From Omnitrophica bacterium RIFCSPLOWO2_01_FULL_45_10 (lineage in GTDB: Bacteria; Omnitrophota; Gorgyraeia; 2-01-FULL-45-10): a stretch of 10,235 nt of DNA. This document shows positions 6,001 to 9,648 of the stretch, piece by piece. The stretch lies in NCBI GenBank assembly GCA_001804165.1, contig MHFL01000060.1, positions 12,310-22,544 on the forward strand, in the 5' to 3' direction. Below the pieces are notes generated by a model. The model was not told the origin of the DNA. It worked only from the letters and a program-made list of their open reading frames with translations, and did no database searches. Within the stretch, counting starts at the first letter, position 1; every line of letters begins with the position of its first letter. Both the position numbers and the translations under genes were made by a program.

Positions 6001-7104
6001 AGTTTCGCCGAGCGCCTTCTTCCTGCGTATCCCTCTTGAAATCTCCCTGCCCTCTCTATCGAAGATTATTGCAGCCGTGGGGAGATCCTTCATCTCCGGA
6101 GCATATTTATTTTGCCGCGCGTATCTAATTACTTCGAGCATATAATGTTTTTCTGCATCTTGGGAAGGTTCATTCGGGGACACCCCTTTTCCGCCTTCGC
6201 TCCTCAACGTGGAATCACCGCTCGAGCTTCGGCGGACAGGCGCCGAGGCGCCGGCGGCGACGGGTTCCGCGGCCGGCAGGGTACCTGGGAACGCCTCTTC
6301 TATTGATTTTATTCGATTGAGATGCGTCGTTACCATATCAGGGTGTTGGAAGAAACCGGCCGGCATGATTGTGAATTTCGTATCGGGATGGTTTAAGGCG
6401 TAATCGCGCGTTTCCTGCTGGAATATATCGCTGTGAGCTATTATTGGAGCAGGTATGCTCGAGCCAAAATTATTCTGATACGCTCTTATTATGGGGTCAG
6501 AATCTGATACTACGGGAAATTGATTTAGGCCTAAGTTGAGAGCCGTTCCAAAAGCGACTGTATCAATGGGATGCCAGACGGCTTCTTGCCATTCATTGTC
6601 ACCGAATAATCCATGTCCTGCTTGGTAGGGCACACTAAAGTGTGCCCTACTGCTACTGCTAAAGTGTGCCCGACTGCTATGAACAGTAGAGGTCCCCGCA
6701 ACGGCTTTTGCGCTTGGTCTAAACTCATGCTCGCGGGAATCTATAACTTCCTGAACTTCGCCTTCTCTGGTGACATAAGCGATGTACCGTCTTTTCCCGT
6801 CAACCGTGCAAGGTATGGAAAATATCCCATCTTCTTCACGGCGTTTCATATCGAAAGATATCGACACTCCATTGGGAGAAGTTTCGGGATCGTCGATTAC
6901 GGATACGTCTTTGCCATGAGTCAGCATCGCGACCGCGACCTTCACATCGCGCACATCTTCATCCTTGGCTGTAATGGGTCTAAATATATCTGGCGGGCTC
7001 AAATGGTCATTTGGATATGCCCATGATAGGTCATAGGCAATAAAGGATAAAACAAGAGTTACTGCTATTGTTTTACAAAGTCTCGTATGAGGAAATTTTA
7101 ACAT
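1..7104 (-). CDS. Giant multidomain exported protein (deaminase, pseudo-M48, sigma-70, transglutaminase-like and zincin modules), 3' end outside window
   Basis: I checked the minus-strand frame codon by codon from ATG 7102-7104 to base 1 and found no TAA, TAG or TGA, giving at least 2,368 residues. The previous in-frame stop is at 7159-7161, and no other ATG/GTG/TTG precedes this start. AAGGA lies 14 bases upstream and a good promoter about 50 bases upstream. Layout by residue: signal peptide 1-29; unrecognised region 30-285; repeat 287-311; deaminase 318-450; pseudo-M48 471-718; acidic linker about 768-805; sigma-70 module 836-1148; unrecognised helical region to about 1360; repeat 1365-1389; transglutaminase-like 1415-1500; linker with repeats to about 1650; HEIGH zincin about 1659-2135; ASASG linker; tail 2163-2368 antisense to hicBA. 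The fusion itself is seen directly, domain names rest on motif recognition, and the function is unknown. An effector-like polyprotein or a repeat-driven gene fusion are both possible. The true C-terminus may instead lie near 640 if a stop was lost. Confidence 0.8.
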   Translation of the reverse strand, partial: MLKFPHTRLCKTIAVTLVLSFIAYDLSWAYPNDHLSPPDIFRPITAKDEDVRDVKVAVAMLTHGKDVSVIDDPETSPNGVSISFDMKRREEDGIFSIPCTVDGKRRYIAYVTREGEVQEVIDSREHEFRPSAKAVAGTSTVHSSRAHFSSSSRAHFSVPYQAGHGLFGDNEWQEAVWHPIDTVAFGTALNLGLNQFPVVSDSDPIIRAYQNNFGSSIPAPIIAHSDIFQQETRDYALNHPDTKFTIMPAGFFQHPDMVTTHLNRIKSIEEAFPGTLPAAEPVAAGASAPVRRSSSGDSTLRSEGGKGVSPNEPSQDAEKHYMLEVIRYARQNKYAPEMKDLPTAAIIFDREGREISRGIRRKKALGETSPARSIHAERSAIHEAISKGRKNELRGATIAVTLEPCAKCAQLIAENGIGKCIFAMSDIGPVKRPQGLNVLLKAGIDVRRFPELLGRKAGLLLFWPNTVFAPFRSKKTLKEKIRISSKYLLFVFLGERPSISLRSLLHAVEMFVSIFFAWWKEGPAATLIYGSNIHRINKAGKHLLQTLRQLEGFDPDKTISFHFVRPDSESDKKLVAKLDGENKIGFGVLSLHMPEDVIAFIFARIIAMQLRRQGRLSKFNAILAGIRRQKERSFFTQVELQNLIEFAEKEIFETDTEAMHYSMEAGFDPSKALSTIEVWKELMGPESLLDKEVIEKCPFLMAHLPSPEARVRNLRSTLKNGIFPHQKIAERTLFSESDTGLETSGEAFTNGPSPDTTRDETPRASASGKEDFDEDEGAFDIGEDDEYGYLDDGAEDVSEEVGASSRGSGTSKAIVILDKNRPAYFRDDPSGDRLSTREIALARQILDRVAREKGVPSDIGKILEHGSNAKSFYLGKREQYLLLKVITLSDDERLKEACRDCMLATNIGLVIKRARKYCGGDNELRKDLFQVGVIGSLNIEGEGQTGGLLAAIKTFDIKENVLFSTHAVWHIKAAMTREIENYGSSVRRPVHVWYEAKHVKKIRQLLGNRLGRAPTDDELAEELGMGTSDLAKLHNVAQTVESLDKPVSEERDEEVGESKFVPADIRGIDPSNIAEALHIAERCAEVFDATLTALQGRLLLVLHDQHSTLGKVGLKLGVTKERIRQLQEKALKKLRSNLRLKYRDIFEGPDAVMDVVAAVKLAKFGTDEDMRSRALSSYEKDLKLLGRAKGKDSLFAYNISEQDFRFLKDVRECWQKLSALSEEHHHGIFDLENFALAASLLVIMASDGHFFASPELRNEVFNKIDGLLNMSDGNFDTCLAFRRSSGILTEDLLRRIGLTALASRVKEHCDLSAAELWRFSLDEERRVVSEEQMFRLRLSVPEGIGLMGNDPEGAAPADGGEKRDSAPVRRSSSGDSALRSEGGRGVSPNGMALESYKEDDGRFWRQSASGVNRDDLPVGRLKLYEDMLYETRRWCGWIETFSSRVYCRELARRLIREEIPLRIMSAEFRSGEHYWVEVFDPINKAMYILDPLPEELGEEWSNSFKRRDGHPIVILSENSETAEMYEGKRRDDMRDLARSDAADDTGYYQKQMDTLASLADDRRSELYRAGIEPRFIPADEGVLFLQERMEESKMALDRIREKDEEFDLGEWGEGDSRHSASGMSPNGSSPETTSANIRASASGNGSSRSNRSKRVAIEEKLFDGRYRFHVTKSKARSLFREALDSVFDVEDIEEAISAIKGSSYLAEFFGAETISRIFASDEIKGAELFHYLLSGGHSGLWLYSTYPAMRIDSIKEYTRILDRIIKDGVDKDWLKGIFTDSPKMFLYGLDTIGNGNEEINYKTHWFSIFAGRESDGYNIPSLFGHFWKEYVDKLYGFSFVHMIDNLRNLGLEGFEQSLDHLAKASERDGSLSKRRLRMLLSQERIPIERAVSELAVPAREYLRSDTFLERTKTATENDRWVNSHDRFLRETLINIFLLMHDGIEWKLSPKRFSLALFKIISRSRVELWTEFLGLNLPIADSNYEFNVYFLESLGQLELEGILAHEIGHNYLFDLIGPYTSDSDNNLGALGEFIADTFSFAYVQKNHGFNAIDEYAETKVFLDAIERRGSSEIHVRARNKLLSIVSIARERGFVIDWDKFLILIKETIESQSDLRKTVRKIGFEQFVDTIFDTYLSEDEKGSESISAESDRASASGAFVQNRLLFVGDEFFPRQFDVFHDFAEKAPSQILAFMKRHYGGAAIRMPKVDVASFLTNAFETEVIKYANSLSRFKRANSAHQLTSTSWSPTNSNGVSLGRSTSRQSWIASLILPNSVVRFLACVWHPFNAGTLATKTPSSSFSIITKNCFLGIRSLLIHIKDILHWQRSQVEREESDFDENTESKSTNRMAKIGTVPISMETTVSGQSLFLP
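127..173 (+). promoter_or_regulatory. hicBA promoter, possible HicB operator and ribosome binding site
   Basis: TTGACT (127-132) is followed after 17 bases by TATCCT (150-155), a 5/6 and 4/6 match to sigma-70 boxes. A perfect inverted repeat, TATCC (150-154) and GGATA (162-166) with a 7-base loop, overlaps the -10 box. That is a sensible place for an autorepressing antitoxin operator, since HicB proteins commonly repress their own operons at palindromes. AAGGAG (166-171) lies 7 bases before the hicB ATG and fixes that start. The operator role is inferred from position and symmetry only; this short HicB shows no separate DNA-binding domain. Confidence 0.5.
179..394 (+). CDS. hicB: HicB-family antitoxin
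   Basis: This 71-residue protein has the HicB partial RNase H-like fold pattern: an N-terminal strand (FLVIIEKDEDG), then VLVASVPALKGCHTQAKN, which matches the family's D-x-x-G...VP-x-L-x-G-C-x-T-x-G-x-T signature, then a helix (LLGRIKEAIQLCLE). HicB binds and neutralises the HicA mRNA interferase. The protein is short and lacks the C-terminal HTH/RHH extension of longer HicB antitoxins. The start is set by a strong AAGGAG site 7 bases upstream. Its TGA overlaps the hicA ATG by one base, implying translational coupling. The order here is antitoxin first. The first 60 bases of the gene are only about 30% G+C, far below the kds genes. The gene lies entirely antisense to the open tail of the giant minus-strand frame. 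Identity is fairly secure. Confidence 0.9.
   Translation: MPKKQFLVIIEKDEDGVLVASVPALKGCHTQAKNLTTLLGRIKEAIQLCLEVERPKLTPLEFVGLQEVEVN
394..618 (+). CDS. hicA: HicA-family mRNA interferase toxin
   Basis: This 74-residue protein is a full-length HicA with the small dsRBD-like fold. HicA cleaves mRNA and tmRNA and arrests growth unless bound by HicB. Family marks seen are the N-terminal helix (AEAIRILNHLGFERIRQ), the K-G-S-H motif with catalytic His30, the strand HIYFRHPDGRSTVVPFHKG, and the C-terminal helix GLLSEIMKDIELSWEEF. The start overlaps the hicB stop (TGATG), so the pair forms one transcript. All key residues are present and nothing suggests decay. Its codons are in exact register with those of the giant minus-strand frame, so each hicA codon faces an antisense codon. 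That arrangement helps keep the opposite strand free of stops. Confidence 0.9.
   Translation: MRRISPLKPAEAIRILNHLGFERIRQKGSHIYFRHPDGRSTVVPFHKGEDLGRGLLSEIMKDIELSWEEFISNK
641..657. repeat. GC-rich ASASG-type in-frame repeat, copy 3
   Basis: This 17-base sequence is identical to 4802-4818 and related (3 mismatches) to 2177-2193. On the giant frame it encodes the RASASG linker between the HEIGH module and the hicBA-antisense tail. The flanking GCGCC (638-642) and GGCGC (652-656) can form a small stem 20 bases after the hicA stop, but no T-tract follows. Confidence 0.7.
700..2130 (-). other. Domain: gluzincin-type zinc metallopeptidase region
   Basis: The core is H2004-E-I-G-H2008, followed 23 residues later by E2031-F-I-A-D2035, giving two His ligands, a catalytic Glu and a third Glu ligand in an E-x-x-A-D setting as in many gluzincins. 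The roughly 345 residues before it are helical and I do not recognise them. Unlike the earlier M48-like module, all metal ligands are present. This segment is clearly AT-richer than the rest of the frame (17 of 60 G+C at 1261-1320, against 41 of 60 at 2941-3000), suggesting a separate origin. Confidence 0.6.
2177..2242. repeat. In-frame repeat block between transglutaminase-like and HEIGH modules
   Basis: This holds an ASASG-type unit (2177-2193, 3 mismatches to the 17-base unit at 641 and 4802) and a second core at 2225-2242 that matches the CCATTCGGGGACA start of the 77-base repeats. The encoded GMSPNGSSPETTSANIRASA resembles TNGPSPDTTRDETPRASASG encoded around 4802, so the wider block is itself repeated in diverged form. 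Confidence 0.65.
2605..2862 (-). other. Domain: transglutaminase-like cysteine protease fold
   Basis: Residues about 1415-1500 hold a Cys-His-Asp triad in the expected order: C1447 at the head of a helix (RVYCRELARRLIREEIPLR), H1473 in EHYWVEVFDP, and D1490 in YILDPLPEE. The H-x-W-V-E-V strand and the closing L-D-P are typical of bacterial transglutaminase-like (papain-fold) peptidases. All three residues are intact. It follows the second long in-frame repeat. The substrate is unknown; these domains cleave or crosslink proteins or peptides. Confidence 0.65.
2937..3013. repeat. 77-bp in-frame dispersed repeat, copy A1
   Basis: This differs from 6171-6247 at 4 of 77 positions. The two copies are exactly 3,234 bases (1,078 codons) apart and are therefore read in the same frame. 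It encodes residues 1365-1389 of the giant protein, starting SAPVRRSSSGDSALRSEGG. It contains partly complementary arms (TCCGCCTTCGCTC and GAGCTTCGACGGA), suggesting a foldable palindromic element. It sits between the sigma-associated helical region and the transglutaminase-like module. Confidence 0.9.
3661..4599 (-). other. Domain: sigma-70 factor regions 1.2-4 (divergent)
   Basis: Residues about 836-1148 align along the length of a housekeeping-type sigma factor. Region 2 begins at N906-IGLVIKRARKY and continues through FSTHAVWHIKAAMTREI (963-979). Region 3 has RRPVH (987-991) and GRAPTDDELAEELGM. Region 4 ends with the helix-turn-helix GLKLGVTKERIRQLQEKAL, close to consensus. Deviations from E. 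coli RpoD: about 12 extra residues in region 2.2 (near 936-947); melting residues Y430 to His966 and W434 to His970 while W433 (W969) is kept; Q437 to Ala973; T440 (T976) and H455 (H991) kept. Family membership is secure. Whether it works with RNA polymerase, and in which compartment, is open. Confidence 0.85.
4802..4818. repeat. GC-rich ASASG-type in-frame repeat, copy 2
   Basis: This is identical over 17 bases to 641-657. It encodes the RASASG preceding the acidic linker (DFDEDEGAFDIGEDDEYG) that joins the pseudo-M48 module to the sigma module. The upstream codons (TNGPSPDTTRDET) are a diverged version of the block at 2177-2242. Confidence 0.7.
4951..5694 (-). other. Domain: degenerate M48-like metallopeptidase (HExxH lost)
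   Basis: Residues about 471-718 follow the M48 (HtpX/Ste24/BepA-like) plan: hydrophobic segments near 480-520; a strand-turn GENKIGFGVLSL before the active-site helix; E653-T-D655 eleven residues before A665-G-F-D-P; and the terminal H703-L-P-S-P-E-A-R, matching the family's HP-x-x-x-x-R end. The helix that should read V-L-A-H-E-x-G-H reads VIAFIFARIIA, so both His ligands and the catalytic Glu are replaced (F600, I601, R604). It should not be an active zinc protease. A structural or binding role is inferred. Confidence 0.6.
5755..6153 (-). other. Domain: zinc-dependent nucleoside/pyrimidine deaminase (RibD/dCMP-deaminase type)
   Basis: Residues about 318-450 carry H375-A-E377 and P404-C405-A-K-C408, the complete zinc ligands and proton-shuttle Glu of the cytidine deaminase fold, 27 residues apart. 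The stretch VTLEPC followed by GIGKCIFAMSDIGP and LLKAGIDV resembles the deaminase half of RibD more than CDA or ADAR-like enzymes. All catalytic residues are intact, so activity is plausible. The substrate cannot be named. It lies immediately after the first in-frame repeat, so it reads as a self-contained module. Confidence 0.75.
6171..6247. repeat. 77-bp in-frame dispersed repeat, copy A2
   Basis: This is the partner of 2937-3013 with 4 mismatches; two of the changes alter the protein (A to T, R to K). It encodes residues 287-311, at the boundary between the N-terminal region and the deaminase. The preceding codons are an Ala/Pro-rich linker (LPAAEPVAAGA). The inner arms TCCGCC and GGCGGA can pair. 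Confidence 0.9.
6625..6671. repeat. In-frame palindrome with tandem partial duplication
   Basis: Bases 6625-6636 and 6639-6650 are perfect 12-bp inverted arms around AA. The right part is repeated in tandem: CTAAAGTGTGCCC occurs at 6635-6647 and 6659-6671, a 24-base (8-codon) period. The giant frame reads through as two copies of SSRAHFS. It looks like a palindromic element captured in the N-terminal region without breaking the frame. Confidence 0.85.
7018..7104 (-). other. Signal peptide of the giant protein
   Basis: Residues 1-29 have a basic n-region (R8, K11), a hydrophobic core (about 12-24) and an S-W-A end before YPNDHLSPP. This fits a Sec signal cleaved by signal peptidase I after Ala29. 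No lipobox Cys is present. It predicts export of whatever is translated from this start, which is hard to reconcile with the sigma-70 module downstream. Confidence 0.75.
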
Positions 7105-7118
7105 ATTAACGTTTATTG

Positions 7119-7180
7119 TCCTTAAAATTGATTTCTTTAGGATGTATTTATAACTATATCATGAGAATAATGATAGTCAA
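7119..7180 (-). promoter_or_regulatory. Promoter and ribosome binding site of the giant gene
   Basis: Read on the minus strand, TTGACT (7175-7180) and TATAGT (7153-7158) are each 5/6 to consensus with a 16-base spacer. Transcription would begin near 7146, giving a leader of about 40 bases. AAGGA (7119-7123) is 14 bases from the ATG, a long spacing that suggests modest initiation. The surrounding 7105-7262 gap is AT-rich and holds no other gene; I see no clear terminator for the kds operon in it. Confidence 0.65.
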
Positions 7181-7262
7181 TGATAAATATCTAAATTTTT
7201 TATTACTTAACTTAGCACAAAATTGAGCAGATGAATGGCAGGCTGATGGATGGATACGCTGA

Positions 7263-7793
7263 CTACGCGAAATATTTTGATGTGACGGTGTCCCACTTAT
7301 TCTGGGACTTGAGGATAAGGTCGCAGACCTCGCGCACAGCGCCTCTTCCGCCTGTGTTGGAGGTGATATGGTGCGCTATATTTTTTACTTCGCTGACCGC
7401 GTTTGGAACCGAGACGGCGAAGCCGACGCGTTTTAAAACAGGGATGTCTATCAGGTCATCTCCTATGAAGCATATCTCTTCGGGGGCCAATCTGAATGAC
7501 CTTAAAATTTTGTTGAAAGGAATGAGTTTATCTGTATAACCGTGATAAACCTTAGCGACCCTGAGGTCCCGGCCGCGTAATTTTACAATCCTCGATTTTT
7601 TCGCGGTGATTATGACGCTTTTTATGCCGGCCCTGTTCAGGAGCGTTATACCGAAGCCGTCCTGAACGTCGAAAAATTTCAATTCGTCACCGTAGATTGA
7701 ATAGATGATGCGGCCGTCGGTCATCACGCCGTCTATGTCAAAGATTAAGAGATTGATCCGCTTGGCCTTGTCGAGAATCTCTCGGCTTATCAT
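7263..7793 (-). CDS. kdsC: 3-deoxy-D-manno-octulosonate 8-phosphate phosphatase
   Basis: KdsC is a cytoplasmic HAD-superfamily phosphatase that converts Kdo 8-phosphate to Kdo, third step of Kdo synthesis. At 176 residues it has the usual capless KdsC length. Motif I is D19-I-D21-G-V-M-T-D-G, motif III is K89 in YTDK, and motif IV is G111-D-D-L-I-D116; all are intact. The motif II Thr63 is present, but the usual ITGRxS reads ITAKKS, a mild deviation near the active site. The ATG lies in ATGATAAGC with no recognisable ribosome site just upstream. The 68-bp insertion-like block between kdsD and kdsC probably separated two genes that once overlapped as ATGA. It is the last gene of the kds operon and is followed by an AT-rich gap. 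Confidence 0.93.
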   Translation of the reverse strand: MISREILDKAKRINLLIFDIDGVMTDGRIIYSIYGDELKFFDVQDGFGITLLNRAGIKSVIITAKKSRIVKLRGRDLRVAKVYHGYTDKLIPFNKILRSFRLAPEEICFIGDDLIDIPVLKRVGFAVSVPNAVSEVKNIAHHITSNTGGRGAVREVCDLILKSQNKWDTVTSKYFA

Positions 7794-7862
7794 AAAATTG
7801 TGTATAAGTAGCCCAGGCTTAAGCCTGGGCTACTTAATCATACAAGTCCTTGGCTTATCATA
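7784..7862. mobile_element. Insertion-like block with 32-bp perfect palindrome between kdsD and kdsC
   Basis: The sequence at 7805-7836 is a perfect palindrome of 16-base arms with no loop (TAAGTAGCCCAGGCTT and its complement). It is bracketed by an 11-bp direct repeat, GGCTTATCATA, at 7784-7794 and 7852-7862. A second 13-bp direct repeat, ATCATACAAGTCC, occurs at 7837-7849 and 7857-7869. Removing one 68-bp unit restores an ATGA stop/start overlap of kdsD and kdsC. This supports insertion of a REP/MITE-like palindrome with target duplication. The palindrome in the transcript could also act as a processing or attenuation hairpin between the two genes; that is inference. Confidence 0.7.
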
Positions 7863-8817
7863 CAAGTCCGGCCTTGAGCAGGTCCTGAACATCAACAAGG
7901 CCTATCGGCCTTCTTCGATCGTCGACAACGGGTATCTCATCAATCTTCTTCGAGCGAAGTATGTCGAATGCCTCGGCCGCCAGCCGATCTTTTTTTATTA
8001 CTGTTGGATTTTTGGTCATCACGTCCTTGACCTTTCTCTCGATGAGACCTGTATCTATCTCCAGATTCCGCCTCAGGTCTCCGTCCGTAAATATCCCGAT
8101 GAGACGGCCCTTGGAGTTTACGACGCTCGCGCTTCCCGCGCGCGACCTTGTTATTGATAGGAGGACCTTTTTGACTTTTGCGTTTTCGTTCACAATAGGA
8201 TTGGCACTACCTTTACGCATTATATCGCTCACTGTCAGGATTAGCCTTTTACCCAGTACGCCGCCGGGATGGAAGAAGGCGAAATCTTTTTCTTTGAACC
8301 CTTTCTTATCCAAAAGCGCGACGGCCAATGCGTCTCCCATCGCGAGCATGACAGTAGTGGATGTAGTCGGCGCAAGGCCCAGGGGACAGGCCTCCCTCTT
8401 TACGGAGACGTCAAGCGTGTAATCAGCGGCCCTCGTCAGCGTTGACCTGGAGTTTCCTGTCATGGCGATCAGTTTCGCGCCTATCCTTTTCACTATGGGC
8501 AGAAATTTCACGATCTCTTCCGTCTCGCCGGAATTCGAAAGCGCGAGTATTATATCTTCTTTCGTAACCCTTCCCAGATCGCCGTGAAGCGCCTCCGCAG
8601 GATGCAGATATAATGACGGCGTCCCTGTGGAGGATAGCGTCGCTGATATCTTTTGGGCGACGAAACCCGGCTTGCCCATGCCGGTCACTATGACGCGGCC
8701 TTTCGTTTTATATAGCGCGTTTACCGCTTTCTCGAAATTAGAATCCAACCTATTCGCAAGGCGCGATATGGCATCGCGCTCAATCCTCAGGACCCTTTTC
8801 GCTATTCTTAGAGACAT
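7858..8817 (-). CDS. kdsD: D-arabinose 5-phosphate isomerase (SIS domain plus two CBS domains)
   Basis: This enzyme interconverts D-ribulose 5-phosphate and D-arabinose 5-phosphate, the entry step to Kdo, in the cytoplasm. The 319 residues fit KdsD/KpsF/GutQ. The SIS domain spans about 30-185 with GMGKPG (46-51, including catalytic-type Lys49), HPAEALHGDLG (72-82) and SNSGETEEI, followed by FFHPGGVLG. Two CBS domains follow: SDIMRKG...GIFTDGDLRR and KDVMTKNP...GLVDVQDLL. The usual GMGKSGH reads GMGKPGF, a small substitution beside the catalytic Lys. The start ATG shares one base with the kdsA stop (TAATG), so translation is coupled. Its position between kdsA and kdsC favours the housekeeping KdsD role over a capsule-specific KpsF role. 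Confidence 0.93.
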   Translation of the reverse strand: MSLRIAKRVLRIERDAISRLANRLDSNFEKAVNALYKTKGRVIVTGMGKPGFVAQKISATLSSTGTPSLYLHPAEALHGDLGRVTKEDIILALSNSGETEEIVKFLPIVKRIGAKLIAMTGNSRSTLTRAADYTLDVSVKREACPLGLAPTTSTTVMLAMGDALAVALLDKKGFKEKDFAFFHPGGVLGKRLILTVSDIMRKGSANPIVNENAKVKKVLLSITRSRAGSASVVNSKGRLIGIFTDGDLRRNLEIDTGLIERKVKDVMTKNPTVIKKDRLAAEAFDILRSKKIDEIPVVDDRRRPIGLVDVQDLLKAGLV

Positions 8818-9635
8818 TATCTCACTGCCTTTTCTATTTTTTTCAATTTCAATAACATCGCCGCCACATCGCCCAACTTCATCATGTTCGGGCCGTCGCT
8901 TAAGGCCTTATCGGGCGACTCGTGAACCTCGACAAAGATCCCGTCCGCGCCGCAGGTCAGGGCCGCCATCGAAAGGAACGGTATGAATCTTCTCTCGCCG
9001 CCGGAGACATCGCCTTTACCTGCTGGTGTTTGGACCGAGTGAGTGGCATCGTATATGACGGGGTAACCAAAATCTTTCATGATCATTATTGACCTAAAAT
9101 CGGAGACCAAATTGTTATATCCGAAACTCGTCCCTCTTTCGGTCAGGATAATCTTTTTATTGCCGGCCGATTCAATTTTTCTAATGACGTGCTTGATGTC
9201 CCAAGGAGCGAAGAACTGCCCTTTCTTCACATTCACGACTTTCCCTGTCCTGGCCGCCTCCACGATTAAATCTGTCTGGCGCGAAAGAAATGCCGGTATC
9301 TGAATCACGTCCAAAACTTTCGCCGCCTCTTTTAACTCGCTCCTACAATGGATGTCGGACAATACCAGAACACCGAGATCATCCTTTATCCTTCTTAATA
9401 TTTTTAGGCCCTTTTTCAAACCCGGCCCTCTATAGGAATTTATGGATGTGCGATTTGCCTTGTCAAAACTCGATTTATAGATGAAGGGTATGCCTAAACC
9501 CGAGGTTATATCTTTAAGGGCCTTGGCGTGCTTGAACGCGGACTTTTCGGATTCTATCACGCATGGCCCCGCTATGAAAACGAACGGATTCCCTCCGCCT
9601 ATCTTTATTTTGCCGGCTGCGATCTCTTTAGTCAT
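8817..9635 (-). CDS. kdsA: 3-deoxy-D-manno-octulosonate 8-phosphate synthase, metal-dependent type
   Basis: KdsA condenses PEP with D-arabinose 5-phosphate to Kdo 8-phosphate. The 272-residue TIM barrel is complete. The signature AGPCVIES near the N-terminus carries Cys25, the metal ligand that separates metallo KdsA (Aquifex type) from the metal-free E. coli type, which has Asn there. The other ligands are in place: His199 (DATHSVQTP), Glu236 (VEVHESPD) and Asp247 (SDGPNM). Substrate motifs KSSFDKANR (54-62), SDIHC and NVKKGQF (135-141) are intact. It starts 13 bases after kdsB, with AGGGAGA inside the kdsB end as a probable ribosome site, and overlaps kdsD by one base. Confidence 0.96.
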   Translation of the reverse strand: MTKEIAAGKIKIGGGNPFVFIAGPCVIESEKSAFKHAKALKDITSGLGIPFIYKSSFDKANRTSINSYRGPGLKKGLKILRRIKDDLGVLVLSDIHCRSELKEAAKVLDVIQIPAFLSRQTDLIVEAARTGKVVNVKKGQFFAPWDIKHVIRKIESAGNKKIILTERGTSFGYNNLVSDFRSIMIMKDFGYPVIYDATHSVQTPAGKGDVSGGERRFIPFLSMAALTCGADGIFVEVHESPDKALSDGPNMMKLGDVAAMLLKLKKIEKAVR

Positions 9636-9648
9636 ATACGAACGCGAC

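Noticed and set aside
6613..7026. Plus-strand open frame of 137 codons
   Set aside because: It lies opposite the N-terminal region of the giant frame, includes the palindrome at 6625, has no ribosome site, and its product resembles no family I know.
8627..8986. Plus-strand open frame across the kdsA/kdsD junction
   Set aside because: It is antisense to two well-supported kds genes and has no recognisable domain.
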